Origin: UBA6164 sp045107135 | GTDB lineage: Bacteria > Patescibacteriota > Gracilibacteria > BD1-5 > UBA6164 | Direction: 5' to 3' | NCBI GenBank assembly: GCA_045107135.1 | Contig: JASFZI010000100.1 | Span: 1-17,794, forward strand | DNA length: 17,794 nt | Part shown: positions 7,986 to 16,521 of the stretch, in pieces | How positions within the stretch are numbered: the stretch's first letter is position 1 | How the letters are laid out: each line of letters begins with the position of its first letter | The notes under the pieces: generated by a model | Database searches by the model: none | Seen by the model: the letters and a program-made list of their open reading frames with translations, nothing else | Told to the model about the DNA's origin: nothing | Made by a program: the position numbers and the translations under genes

Positions 7986-9137
7986 TTATGGCAACTGCTT
8001 TATAAACTTTTTCATAACTTCAAAATTATTATCTATAATCGAATATGATGTGTTAATTCGTTGATAATCTATCTTTTCTTCATATTCAATATTGTGTAGT
8101 AGCTCTTTTTCTACAAATAAATTTTCTTTAAATCGACTATAACCTTTTAATAGCCTATTTAAAACTTTACTGATAAAATCTTTTTTATACTTTGTATAAG
8201 AATCAATTACAATACCACCGATTGTTTTAGCAACCTCTTTTCCTCGTCCATCTTCTGACAAAAGAATAGAAAATTTTCTAATACTGTTCATAAAAATATG
8301 AGCATGAACTCTATATCCTATATGTAAATCCACATCACTATAATAATTTATTAGATTTTTGGCACTTCCTGAAATATCAATATATGAAATATTATGTTGT
8401 TCTAACCATTTTACAAATTCTAAATGTTCTAATACATGACCTAAATGAGATTTGCCATATACTTTTTCTATTTTTTCTTTATCAAGTGAATGATGAAAAA
8501 CTACCTCAAATAATTTATCACTATATTTTTCTTTTAATGATAGTATTAAGTTTTTCATTTGATTTTCCATATTTTTACTACCTATAAAAGATACACCTAA
8601 AGAAAAAGCTACTTTTTGAATTTCTTTATCTTCTATTTTTTTACCTATATAATCTATATCATAATAAGCAGGACAACCTGTCATTATAAAATTCTTAAAA
8701 CCATAGTTTTGCAGAGTATTTAAAGTATGATATCCTCTAACACTTGAATAATATCCACTATTATCAATTTTATTTAATAATTTTAAAGAATCAGAAGATA
8801 AAGAATAAGTGTAAGTATCATTCCATTCACCATTAGCATCCTTCCAGCCAATTCCCATCATTAAAATTGGAACTTTTATTTCATCTAAATTATCTCTTAA
8901 TTTATATATATTTGGATATAAATTTTCCATTAAGCCCGGACCACCCAATAAAATTAAAGCTTTTGAATTATTTATAACTTCTAATTTTTTATCATCTATA
9001 GTTTCCCATTCATTATAATCTATAATATCTCTATCTGGTCGTAAGTTTTTAAATAGATTAAAAGCTCTATATTTTATTAAAAAATCTCCTGCATTATTTT
9101 TACCACCTGTCAATGTTACATAATAATCTTTGCTCAT
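7986..9137 (-). CDS. Polysaccharide pyruvyl transferase family protein
   Basis: Family enzymes transfer pyruvate from phosphoenolpyruvate to a sugar as a ketal, giving a negatively charged polymer; some relatives act on other substrates. The N-terminal half shows GGKNNAGD (residues 11-18) and the loop GGPGL (65-69). The C-terminal half shows RGYHTL (134-139), TGCPA (153-157) and the hallmark GYRVHAH (274-280). Length (383) fits. The start ATG overlaps the upstream stop by 4 nt (ATGA), with AAGGA upstream. Its place before the acetyltransferase and flippase fits a decorating enzyme acting before export. The acceptor sugar is unknown. Confidence 0.88.
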   Translation of the reverse strand: MSKDYYVTLTGGKNNAGDFLIKYRAFNLFKNLRPDRDIIDYNEWETIDDKKLEVINNSKALILLGGPGLMENLYPNIYKLRDNLDEIKVPILMMGIGWKDANGEWNDTYTYSLSSDSLKLLNKIDNSGYYSSVRGYHTLNTLQNYGFKNFIMTGCPAYYDIDYIGKKIEDKEIQKVAFSLGVSFIGSKNMENQMKNLILSLKEKYSDKLFEVVFHHSLDKEKIEKVYGKSHLGHVLEHLEFVKWLEQHNISYIDISGSAKNLINYYSDVDLHIGYRVHAHIFMNSIRKFSILLSEDGRGKEVAKTIGGIVIDSYTKYKKDFISKVLNRLLKGYSRFKENLFVEKELLHNIEYEEKIDYQRINTSYSIIDNNFEVMKKFIKQLP

Positions 9138-10561
9138 TTTATCTTTTCCTTCTCTATTTTTCTAAAATCTATAAGAATACACCCTTCTCCTAATTCTAAA
9201 CATAATATCTTTTTCATCTTCCAATACATTTCAAATTGTTCAATTGTTTTAAACTCTATATCATTATCTTTTTCTACTAAAAATTGAATAAAAAATTTAT
9301 CATTTTCTTTAAGAGCATATTCTACAAATTTATCTTGTTCAAATTTAATTTTGAATTCTTGATTGTTATCTATATTTTTAAACATAACTTCCATATCATT
9401 TATTGCAATAACATCTGCAAATATAGATAATATATTTGGATTTAAACTTTCTGATATTTGATAAACTGAATTTTTAAAAAAAATCTCTCCAGCAAATAGA
9501 TTTAATCTTGAAACAAGTGGTAAGTTATTTCCTTCAAAACTTATTATTTTATTATCTATATCTACAAAAATATTAATAGCATTAGTATTTTTAAACAAAT
9601 CTTTATCTATCGGATTTTCCGCAAAAGGATTATGAAAAATCAACAATCCATCTGAAAGATATTCAGGATTTTCTTCTGATACTAATTGTAATTTATAATA
9701 AGGTGGTTCATTATCAAGTTTTATATTTAACACTGAATTAGTTTTTAAACTTGATTTTTGTTGAGAAATAGCTAATGAAGTTAATTTGCCTAATGTAAGA
9801 GTAGAGCTAAATATGATAGCTGATATATGCTTCATATCTTCATTTAAAAACAAACCTAAATCAATCTTTGAACCTGTGTCTTTTTTAATAATAGATTTCT
9901 TTTCTATATATTTATCATTCAAATTATCATAATATAACCCATACAGTAAAGCTATCATGGCATAATAAAAGTTATTACCATAATTTATTTGCTCGTAACC
10001 ACTTAATGCAATCATATAAGGAGCAGATGAATCAAAATTGTTATCTTTAATATAACCTTTTATCTGTTTATTTTTCTTTTTATCGTAATATCCTATATAT
10101 TTTTTACTTTTTGAGAAAATAGCATTAGAATATCTCACAATAGCCTCATTTAAACTATTATAAAAATCTTTTTGTAAATAGAAAGGTGTAATCATAGATA
10201 AAATATCTTCAAGGTTTCTTTCTTCTTCTTTTGTACCAGTTTGCTTAATATTCGCAACGACAGCTTCCACATAAAGTTTATTAGGTTTTTCAATAACAAA
10301 ATCTGGACGAGGCTCTTGAAAATCTACACTATATCCTGCTTCTTTAAAAACAGCAAATAAATAAAATTCCCAAAATGTAGAATGAAAAGTTGTTTGAAAT
10401 TCTTTTATAATTTTATTATCTCTGTCTACAAATCCATCAATCCAATCTTTTAAAATTTCTTGCTCACCTGTTAAAAATAAATTATTTCTTATAAGTTCAA
10501 ATTTAGGATGTAGTTTATTCTCTTCTATCTGTAAATCAAAGATTTTCAACATCTTATTCAT
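9134..10561 (-). CDS. Orphan 475-residue protein with PD-(D/E)XK-like N-terminal segment
   Basis: Not a recognised glycan enzyme. I take the ATG at 10561 (TGATG overlap with the aminotransferase stop, AAGGA 8 nt upstream) over the GTG one codon earlier. Near the N-terminus a helix with E65 (FWEFYLF) is followed by a strand with P86-D87 (RPDFVI) and then E99 (LYVEAVVAN). The order E ... PD ... E, with 11 residues between D and E, resembles a PD-(D/E)XK nuclease core, but the Lys of ExK is replaced by a hydrophobic residue, so the site may be degenerate or only similar by chance. The remaining 370 residues are mixed alpha/beta with no recognised motif and no signal peptide or membrane segment. 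It overlaps the pyruvyl transferase by 4 nt. Very AT-rich. Confidence 0.62.
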   Translation of the reverse strand: MNKMLKIFDLQIEENKLHPKFELIRNNLFLTGEQEILKDWIDGFVDRDNKIIKEFQTTFHSTFWEFYLFAVFKEAGYSVDFQEPRPDFVIEKPNKLYVEAVVANIKQTGTKEEERNLEDILSMITPFYLQKDFYNSLNEAIVRYSNAIFSKSKKYIGYYDKKKNKQIKGYIKDNNFDSSAPYMIALSGYEQINYGNNFYYAMIALLYGLYYDNLNDKYIEKKSIIKKDTGSKIDLGLFLNEDMKHISAIIFSSTLTLGKLTSLAISQQKSSLKTNSVLNIKLDNEPPYYKLQLVSEENPEYLSDGLLIFHNPFAENPIDKDLFKNTNAINIFVDIDNKIISFEGNNLPLVSRLNLFAGEIFFKNSVYQISESLNPNILSIFADVIAINDMEVMFKNIDNNQEFKIKFEQDKFVEYALKENDKFFIQFLVEKDNDIEFKTIEQFEMYWKMKKILCLELGEGCILIDFRKIEKEKIK

Positions 10562-11641
10562 CACTTCAATCCTTTTAATAATTCTATACTTGTGTCTATT
10601 TGCTCACTATCTATATTATTAGTCCAAAGATTAAGCAATCTACCTTTTAATCTATAAGAATTTTGATATTCATTTTTATCAAAAAACAGTTTAAATCTAT
10701 CTACAAGCATTGGATACATCGTATTTGATGGAATTTTATTATCTCTTATTTTTTTAGATATTTCTTCTGAACTATCTATTTTTATAGTTAATCTTGATAA
10801 TATATTTTCTTTATTATTTAGTTTTGGTAATTTTATATTTTTAATATCTTGTAAATTTTGAATATAAAAATCAACTATTCTTATTCTATCTTTTTTATCT
10901 TCTTCAAAATTTTCTAGTTTATCATTTATACTTACTAAATATTTTTCATCTAACTGATACAGATAATAATTTTTGAAAAAATAAATATATACTAAATTTA
11001 ATATATTTAATCTTGGATATTTTATACCTAAATAATAAAATTTATAATAAATATTTCTATGTATTTTAGATAATTTATCTATTTTTTCTTTATTATAAAG
11101 TGGTAACTTTTTATATTCTTGTACCATTTTATCAAACATGGGTTTATTGTTTGTTTGCATTGCCCCCCCCATATCCAGCCTCTATAATTTTTCCATTTCC
11201 AAAAGAAAAAATTGATACATCTCCGAATGAACCAAGTTTTCCTTCATCTATCTCATTTCCAAAAGCTTGAGCTGAGTCTTCTACTAAAAAACAATTATAT
11301 TTCTTAGATAACTTTTGAATATTTACAATATCACAACTATTTCCAAAAAGATGGATAGCTATAATTCCTTTTATATTTTGTGTTTGTAAAACTTCTTCTA
11401 AATGATTTACATCCATATTATAATCATCTTCATTTATATCAATAAATACTGGCTTATACCCAGCCCAAATAAGAGCATAAACAGGATCAGGACAAGAAAT
11501 ATTTGGAACAGCTATTAAACTACCTTTTTTTATACCACTCGCTTTTAATGCTAAATATATAGCACTTGTTCCATTCCCTGTAATAAAAGAGTATTTTTTA
11601 TTGCTATATTTTTGAACTTTACTATTTATTTTATCATACAT
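10561..11641 (-). CDS. DegT/DnrJ/EryC1-family aminotransferase, split by a G8 tract (phase OFF)
   Basis: PLP enzyme expected to aminate a keto nucleotide-sugar. The 5' half has TGNGTSAI (residues 21-28, phosphate binding), EDSAQAFG (121-128, with the Asp that holds the PLP nitrogen) and the Schiff-base Lys151 in SFGNGK. The frame then enters G8 and ends as GYGGGNANKQ at 11144. The 3' half, open from 11172 to 10561, continues the family pattern as GGAMQTNN and ends GRLLNLWTNN...SIELLKG, typical of DegT C-termini. With seven G the two halves join into one protein of about 359 residues, so this is one gene switched off here. The ATG at 11641 overlaps the upstream stop (TGATG) and has GGAAAG upstream; it is preferred to a TTG two codons earlier. 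The N-terminus is about 30-40 residues shorter than in ArnB-type relatives. Confidence 0.88.
11163..11170 (-). repeat. Poly-G tract (G8 on coding strand), candidate phase switch of aminotransferase
   Basis: Eight G on the coding strand sit where the family has the conserved GGA after the catalytic lysine. G8 leads to a stop nine codons after the preceding Tyr codon. G7 (or G10) restores the frame into the full C-terminal half; G9 enters a third frame that also closes. The placement inside a conserved active-site-proximal segment, with homologous sequence in different frames on both sides, supports slipped-strand switching. Confidence 0.88.
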
Positions 11642-12162
11642 CAACAACTCTTTCCAAACTCTTTAATAAACTCTTTTTTTAAAAAATCTATATCATTTGT
11701 TTTAATATCATCATAATATTCAGGCATATATGATTCTAATTCAAACTGAATTTCATTTTTTGCTATACCTCTTTTCCATCTATCTAATTTGCTATTGTAC
11801 ACTACACAAAAAATAAATTGATAATCTTCTCTTTTTATATTGTATTTTATAAAAATACTGTCTATACTCTCTTTTGAATTAGTTAATTTTTTTCTTATTT
11901 CATCTCTATTTATATCTGAATATTTTTGATTTTTAAACTCTATACAAAATACTCTGTTGTTTTCTTTTTGAAATAAAAGAGCATCATAAGATGATGGCTG
12001 TTTCTCTGGATATAGTTCTTTTGTTATTTTATCAAAATCATATACAATATTTTCTTCATTAAAACAAAGATATTGATTATTTTCATTATCTAAACTTGTC
12101 TGTTTTAGACTACTTTTATAATCTTTGAAATTTGAATGAAATATAGAATAAATATCAGCCAT
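11641..12162 (-). CDS. Small PD-(D/E)XK nuclease-like protein paired with the upstream ATPase
   Basis: The 173-residue soluble protein has the core SSYDALLF (D60) followed after a short hairpin by CIEFKNQ (E75-x-K77). This D-x14-ExK spacing matches motifs II and III of RecB/Holliday-resolvase-type nucleases, with a following basic helix (RRDEIRKK-like, about residues 86-92). A later strand YQFIFCVVY (114-122) fits the fold's next beta strand. The start ATG lies inside the end of the ATPase gene (8-nt overlap, ATGGCTGA), so the two are almost certainly co-translated. It also overlaps the aminotransferase start by one base. The gene is AT-rich and unlike the sugar genes around it. Nuclease activity is an inference from three residues and context; a non-catalytic relative is possible. 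Confidence 0.66.
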   Translation of the reverse strand: MADIYSIFHSNFKDYKSSLKQTSLDNENNQYLCFNEENIVYDFDKITKELYPEKQPSSYDALLFQKENNRVFCIEFKNQKYSDINRDEIRKKLTNSKESIDSIFIKYNIKREDYQFIFCVVYNSKLDRWKRGIAKNEIQFELESYMPEYYDDIKTNDIDFLKKEFIKEFGKSC

Positions 12163-13195
12163 TTAAATTCTCACTATCCATACTATCAAATTCATCAAAT
12201 GGCTCTGAAAGTTTAGCAAAAATTTTAGATAGAGTTTTAGCATTATTATCTTCTACTTGTTCTATAATACCATCTTGAGCAAAATAAAAATTTGCATCTA
12301 CACTATCTAATTTTGAGTATCTTTGAATAGCTTCAACCATATATGGACTATGTGTATTTACAATAATTTTAACTCCACTATTTGCAAGTATAGTTATAAT
12401 TTTTGCAAATTTAAGTTGCCACTTAGGATAAAGATGAATTTCAGGTTCATCAAGTACCAATAGTCGATACTCATTTAGATAACAGTTTTGTAATAAAACT
12501 TGTATAATTCCAAAGCTTTTTATACCAGTAGCAATATTTTGCAAAGGAATATCTTTGCCTTCCTTGTCATAATAAAATTTACCTTGTTTATTCTTTTTAA
12601 ACTCACCACTAATTATAGATATAATTTCATCTATAATATCTTGATTGTCATCACAATCTCTTCGTTTTTTTATAAGTTTTACATATAAATCCCATAAGAT
12701 ATATGGATATTCAATATTTACATCATATCCATAAATTTCATTTTCTGTTCTATATGTAGAAATTGATACAAAAAAATTATACAAATCCCATACTAATGGC
12801 GTTTGTATAAAAGTACAATCTAAAAATAATCGTGTATCCTTTTTATCTATACCACTAAAAGAGATACATTTATCATCTTCTATTTTTACGTTGTAAATAT
12901 CTTTATTATTAGATTTTAATACAATACTTCCATCGATTGATATTTCATTATCAAAAAGTAACTCTACTTGCCTATCAAAGCCTTTTTGTCTATTTCTAAT
13001 AAAATTTAATGATTGTTTTGAGATAAATTTATGTCTAGCTGTATTATCAGCTTTAATCATAGCCATTAGTACTTTACCAACTGTACTTTTACCACTATCA
13101 TTTTCACCTGCAATAACAGTTATATTTGATATATTTACATTGGCTTTTTTAATGATGCCTATGTTGTTAATATTTAATTTTAAATTACTATACAT
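12155..13195 (-). CDS. ABC/OLD-type AAA ATPase (AAA_15/AAA_21-like)
   Basis: Cytoplasmic SMC/Rad50-type ATPase of 346 residues without a C-terminal TOPRIM domain. Walker A GENDSGKST is at residues 30-38. A signature-like ATGIKSFG is at 222-229, Walker B LLVLDEPEIHLYP at 245-257 with catalytic E250, and the H-loop NTHSP at 280-284. Residues 60-215 form the lid/arm insertion. Such stand-alone ATPases typically drive a neighbouring effector nuclease in defence systems (AriA-AriB of PARIS and PtuA-PtuB of Septu are examples of the layout, not proposed homologues). Here the next gene, with an 8-nt overlap, encodes a PD-(D/E)XK-like protein. The ATPase start also overlaps the deacetylase end by 8 nt. 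It has no transporter features (no membrane partner, no Q-loop transporter context), so a glycan exporter role is unlikely. Confidence 0.88.
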   Translation of the reverse strand: MYSNLKLNINNIGIIKKANVNISNITVIAGENDSGKSTVGKVLMAMIKADNTARHKFISKQSLNFIRNRQKGFDRQVELLFDNEISIDGSIVLKSNNKDIYNVKIEDDKCISFSGIDKKDTRLFLDCTFIQTPLVWDLYNFFVSISTYRTENEIYGYDVNIEYPYILWDLYVKLIKKRRDCDDNQDIIDEIISIISGEFKKNKQGKFYYDKEGKDIPLQNIATGIKSFGIIQVLLQNCYLNEYRLLVLDEPEIHLYPKWQLKFAKIITILANSGVKIIVNTHSPYMVEAIQRYSKLDSVDANFYFAQDGIIEQVEDNNAKTLSKIFAKLSEPFDEFDSMDSENLNG

Positions 13196-13823
13196 AACAC
13201 TTTAGAATTTCAAAAGTCTCAGCATAGGTACAGCCTATTTTTTTACCAGCATTTCCATTTTCATTTACAAAAAAATCAACCCAACCTTGACCAAATTTTT
13301 TATACTCATTTTCATGAGCTTTTACAGATGCTACTTTAGTATCTATAAAGTCTGATATATCACTATAATAGTTCCCTCTAAATTCACTCGATGTATGATA
13401 CCAATTACTTCTATACATAAATACATTTTTTACATGTCTTGCAGCATTGAAAGTAGCTTTTCCTATGGCACTATGATCTTGATGAACATCTTTATCCCAA
13501 TGACTATACACTATATCAATACTGTTTTCATCTATTATTTTATTCATAAGTTCTATAAGCTCATAACCATATTGTAAAGTTTTAGTTTCCAGACCTACTG
13601 AAATAAGCTTAGTTACTCCAAGTATTTTAGCTGCTGATTCACCTTCTGATTGTGCGACTTCTTTTGTTCTTATCATAGTACCGTCATAGTTTAAATAAGC
13701 ACTATCCGTAAGCACTAGCATAATCACATTATCGCCATTTGCCACATGTCTTGCTACAGTTCCACCACATCCTAATTCTATATCATCAAAGTGAGCACCT
13801 ATTGCTAATATATTTTTTTTCAT
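13188..13823 (-). CDS. PIG-L/LmbE family deacetylase
   Basis: Zinc-dependent N-deacetylase that would remove an acetyl group from a GlcNAc-like or nonulosonic sugar intermediate. The metal motif AHFDDIELGCGG starts at residue 10 (H11, D14; most relatives have AHPDD), and the third ligand is in H114-Q-D-H117. The 211-residue length is normal. I choose the ATG at 13823, because GGAGAG at 13828-13833 precedes it; the ATG four codons upstream overlaps that site. It starts one base after the spsG-like stop. Its position directly after synthase, cytidylyltransferase and PseG-like genes suggests it acts in the same sugar pathway. The exact substrate is unknown. Confidence 0.88.
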   Translation of the reverse strand: MKKNILAIGAHFDDIELGCGGTVARHVANGDNVIMLVLTDSAYLNYDGTMIRTKEVAQSEGESAAKILGVTKLISVGLETKTLQYGYELIELMNKIIDENSIDIVYSHWDKDVHQDHSAIGKATFNAARHVKNVFMYRSNWYHTSSEFRGNYYSDISDFIDTKVASVKAHENEYKKFGQGWVDFFVNENGNAGKKIGCTYAETFEILKCYV

Positions 13824-13824
13824 A

Positions 13825-14814
13825 CTACTCTCCATCTATTAATTTTATAATATTATCTAGCCCATTGTATTGGAATAGTTTTCTATTCTTTTCATATTTT
13901 TGTTTTCTACCATCAATATCTTTTATAACTCTATTTACTATAATATTTAAACTATTTTTGTAAATAATATTATCGGAATAAACTATATTATCATTTAGTA
14001 ATCTTCTAATTGTAATTAATTCTTTCTCTTCCCTTGTTGAAGCAATAATCGGAATACCAAGTGATGCAACTTCAAATAGTGTATTACCTGCTCCTAAAAT
14101 TGCTAAATTACAATCTTTTACAACATCTACTACATTTGAAGTGTAGTTGTAAATTTCTACCTGTTTAGTGTTTACTTTTAATGCTTCTGCTAATGCATCA
14201 TAATGCTTAAAAGATGGTCCAAGTAAAACTTTTATCTTTAAATCTTCATTTAGTTGGTTTAAATCTTTAATCATATCGGGAATAGCACCCCATGTATCAG
14301 CTGCACCTTGATTTATAAAAATTGTTTTAACAGTATGAGAAAATTTTACACTATCTTTTAATTTAGAATAGTCATTTAAAATCATATATTGGTATGAATT
14401 TAATTCATTTTTTAGTTTTTTGGAAGACGGATATAAAACATTAATAATATTATCAAAAAGATAGTTCCCATCCCCTAAATCATCAAATGTAATATTCTTA
14501 GAACTGTTTTTTGTTAACAGAGTCGCTATTTCAACACTTGTGTTTAACTGGTCATTAATGCAAATATCATATTTTTTTTTCAGGCTATCATCTAAAAATA
14601 ACAATTCTTCATCTTCTGATAAACTAGAGGCAATTTCAATTGTATTATCTACTTTTATATTTTTATAGATATTTTTAGCTTCTGTGTAATCTCTTGTAAG
14701 CAGAGTGATATTACACTTTCGCTGTTCTTTAAGTTTCGCTACTAGCTTTTCTACTCTATATAGATGTCCCATACCCATAAGATGACTTCCATAAGCTCTT
14801 ATAAATATATTCAT
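13825..14814 (-). CDS. spsG: SpsG/PseG-like nucleotide-sugar hydrolase or transferase
   Basis: GT-B-fold protein related to PseG, which hydrolyses UDP from a nucleotide-sugar before nonulosonic acid condensation, and to Bacillus SpsG. The N-terminal loop GMGHLYR (residues 14-20) places His17 exactly where PseG has its catalytic histidine. The second domain has NQGAADTW (168-175) and the donor-binding GAGNTLFEVASLGIP (241-255). Length 329 is normal. It overlaps the spsF-like gene by 4 nt (ATGA) with GGGG upstream. The neuB-spsF-spsG order matches the spsE-F-G block of Bacillus-type clusters. In a PseG role it would feed the NeuB-like synthase; no PseB/PseC/PseH is visible in the window, so the exact sugar is open. 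Confidence 0.82.
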   Translation of the reverse strand: MNIFIRAYGSHLMGMGHLYRVEKLVAKLKEQRKCNITLLTRDYTEAKNIYKNIKVDNTIEIASSLSEDEELLFLDDSLKKKYDICINDQLNTSVEIATLLTKNSSKNITFDDLGDGNYLFDNIINVLYPSSKKLKNELNSYQYMILNDYSKLKDSVKFSHTVKTIFINQGAADTWGAIPDMIKDLNQLNEDLKIKVLLGPSFKHYDALAEALKVNTKQVEIYNYTSNVVDVVKDCNLAILGAGNTLFEVASLGIPIIASTREEKELITIRRLLNDNIVYSDNIIYKNSLNIIVNRVIKDIDGRKQKYEKNRKLFQYNGLDNIIKLIDGE

Positions 14815-15503
14815 TTTACTAACCCCAACAAATCATTATAGTTAATATCGATTTTAAAATTTTGATTTTTAAATATAGCTTCTACTTTTTTAAAATCATC
14901 AGAAGTATCAACTGTTAATCTTATATTACTCTTGTCTATAAGTCCTCCAACATTACAATCTTTGTATATTTTGAATTTATCTCTGTTTTCTAAAATATAT
15001 TCATTTACATGCTCAAAGTGATGTTCCTGTGTCGATTTTTGCATTGAACTCTCTAATGCTTCAAATGTAAAAATCTCTATACCTAAACCATCTGGTAAAT
15101 TTGAACCAACTTCAGATTTATTTGATGAATAATCAGCTTTTGATTCTATATGTTTATTTAATAGTTCATTCGCAAAATATGGTTCTATAAGTGGATTATC
15201 GCCTGTTGCTCTTAAAATATTATTTGCCTTGTAAAACTTAGCTGCGTTATAATACCTTTCAAGTACATTATCTTCACTTCCTCGAAAACACAATGTACTA
15301 TTTTCCTTGCACCATTTTTCTAAAATATCATCTTTTTTAGTGTCTGATGTAAGTAATACAATCTCACAGCTATTTATAAGTTCTAAACGATTAATTACAT
15401 GTAAGATTAAAGGAAGTCTATTTAAATCCTTTAAAGTTTTGCCAGGAAGTCTAGTTGATCCCATTCTTGCTTGTAAAAATATATAATTATTCACCAATAT
15501 CAT
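14811..15503 (-). CDS. spsF: SpsF-like cytidylyltransferase (CMP-sugar or related nucleotidyltransferase)
   Basis: Cytoplasmic enzyme expected to activate the sugar acid made by the NeuB-like synthase with a nucleotide. The N-terminal signature QARMGSTRLPGK (residues 11-22) is the nucleotide-binding loop of the SpsF/CMP-NeuA superfamily; RATGDNPLIEP (about 98-108) carries the metal-binding Asp. Length 230 is usual. The gene overlaps the synthase end by 17 nt; ATG at 15503 is taken, but GTG at 15494 is also possible since homologues begin close to the QARMGS motif. Which nucleotide and sugar are used cannot be decided from sequence. Confidence 0.87.
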   Translation of the reverse strand: MILVNNYIFLQARMGSTRLPGKTLKDLNRLPLILHVINRLELINSCEIVLLTSDTKKDDILEKWCKENSTLCFRGSEDNVLERYYNAAKFYKANNILRATGDNPLIEPYFANELLNKHIESKADYSSNKSEVGSNLPDGLGIEIFTFEALESSMQKSTQEHHFEHVNEYILENRDKFKIYKDCNVGGLIDKSNIRLTVDTSDDFKKVEAIFKNQNFKIDINYNDLLGLVK

Positions 15504-16521
15504 CCCATGATAAAATAGAATCTTTTTCTAAATCTTTATTTACTTGTTTTCCAATTAAATCATATATTTTTTTAGGCTCTATTCCATAACCAGGTCTTTT
15601 TATAGATAGGTGGTTTTTAGATAAAATTTCATGCTTTTTGATATCTTTGTCTATAACAATAGACTTAGCATTATTTTTTCTATTTACTAGCTCTTGTCCT
15701 ACTGGCATTTTTATACCATCACCCTGTGCTCGTTCATATATTTTTATTGCATCAATAAGTATTTTTAACTCTTCAGGAGTTGAAGAAAGAATATGATCTG
15801 GTCCGTATGCATTTCTATCAAGAGTAAAATGTCTTTCTATTACCATAGCACCCATTACTCTTGCTGCATAAGAACATTGCCATCCAATAGTATGGTCTGA
15901 ATATCCTATGATGATGTTTGGATATCTATCTAACATTGTCTTTATAACATTTAAGTTAGCTAGTTCATATGTCGTGGGGTAAGATGTAATTGCATGAAAA
16001 ATCATAAAGTTTTTATTGCCAGTTTTCATAATAGTATCTATAATTTCATCTACCTCATAAATAGTTCTCATACCAGTAGCTACCATTATGGGCTTTTGGA
16101 GTTTTGCTACTTCTTCTATAAGTGGTAAATTATAAGAATCATCAGAACCGATTTTGTATACACTTGTTCCTAGTTTTTCTAATAAAACTATATCATCTAC
16201 ATGACTTGGTGTTGAAAAAATATCGATGCTTTTTTCATTTGCATACTTATAAATTTCAAAGTGATCATTTTCAGACAATTCACCTTCTTTAAATAAATCA
16301 TACTGAGATACATTACCTGTATTTTCCATCTCATATTTTGCCTTTTTACTTGCCAATGTATCTGCTTTGTAAGTTTGTAGTTTAACAGCATCTGCCCCTG
16401 CATATATCGCACCATCTACAAGCTTTTTTGCCTCTTCTAAACCAGAAAAATTACCTGCTATCTCTGCTATAACATAAGCTTTATCTTTTATCTCTTTTCC
16501 ATTTATAATCATTTTTCGCAA
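15487..16521 (-). CDS. spsE: NeuB/SpsE-like sialic-acid-type synthase
   Basis: Condenses phosphoenolpyruvate with a hexosamine-type aldose to form a nonulosonic acid. The TIM-barrel domain (residues about 5-270) has EIAGN (20-24), KLQTY (47-51), YPTTYELANL (181-190), SDH with H210, and ERHFTLDR with H231 followed by GPDH. The C-terminal antifreeze-like SAF domain (about 283-344) includes KRPGYGI (308-314). Length 344 is typical. The segment KIGSDDSYN (123-131) differs from the common KIxSGDxxN. The start is ambiguous. TTG at 16521 has a perfect AGGAGG 6 nt upstream, while ATG at 16512 forms an ATGA overlap with the wbqC stop but lies 15 nt from that site. I keep the TTG. Confidence 0.9.
   Translation of the reverse strand: MRKMIINGKEIKDKAYVIAEIAGNFSGLEEAKKLVDGAIYAGADAVKLQTYKADTLASKKAKYEMENTGNVSQYDLFKEGELSENDHFEIYKYANEKSIDIFSTPSHVDDIVLLEKLGTSVYKIGSDDSYNLPLIEEVAKLQKPIMVATGMRTIYEVDEIIDTIMKTGNKNFMIFHAITSYPTTYELANLNVIKTMLDRYPNIIIGYSDHTIGWQCSYAARVMGAMVIERHFTLDRNAYGPDHILSSTPEELKILIDAIKIYERAQGDGIKMPVGQELVNRKNNAKSIVIDKDIKKHEILSKNHLSIKRPGYGIEPKKIYDLIGKQVNKDLEKDSILSWDDIGE

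Noticed and set aside
10561..11172. A separate 203-residue protein starting at the G tract
   Set aside because: Its sequence continues the aminotransferase pattern (GGAMQTNN and the DegT C-terminal end), so it is the 3' half of one gene.
12155..13195. Wzt/KpsT-type polysaccharide ABC exporter ATPase
   Set aside because: Walker B DEPEIHLYP and the long insertion are of the OLD/SMC type, there is no membrane partner, and the cluster already has Wzx and an EpsG-like polymerase.
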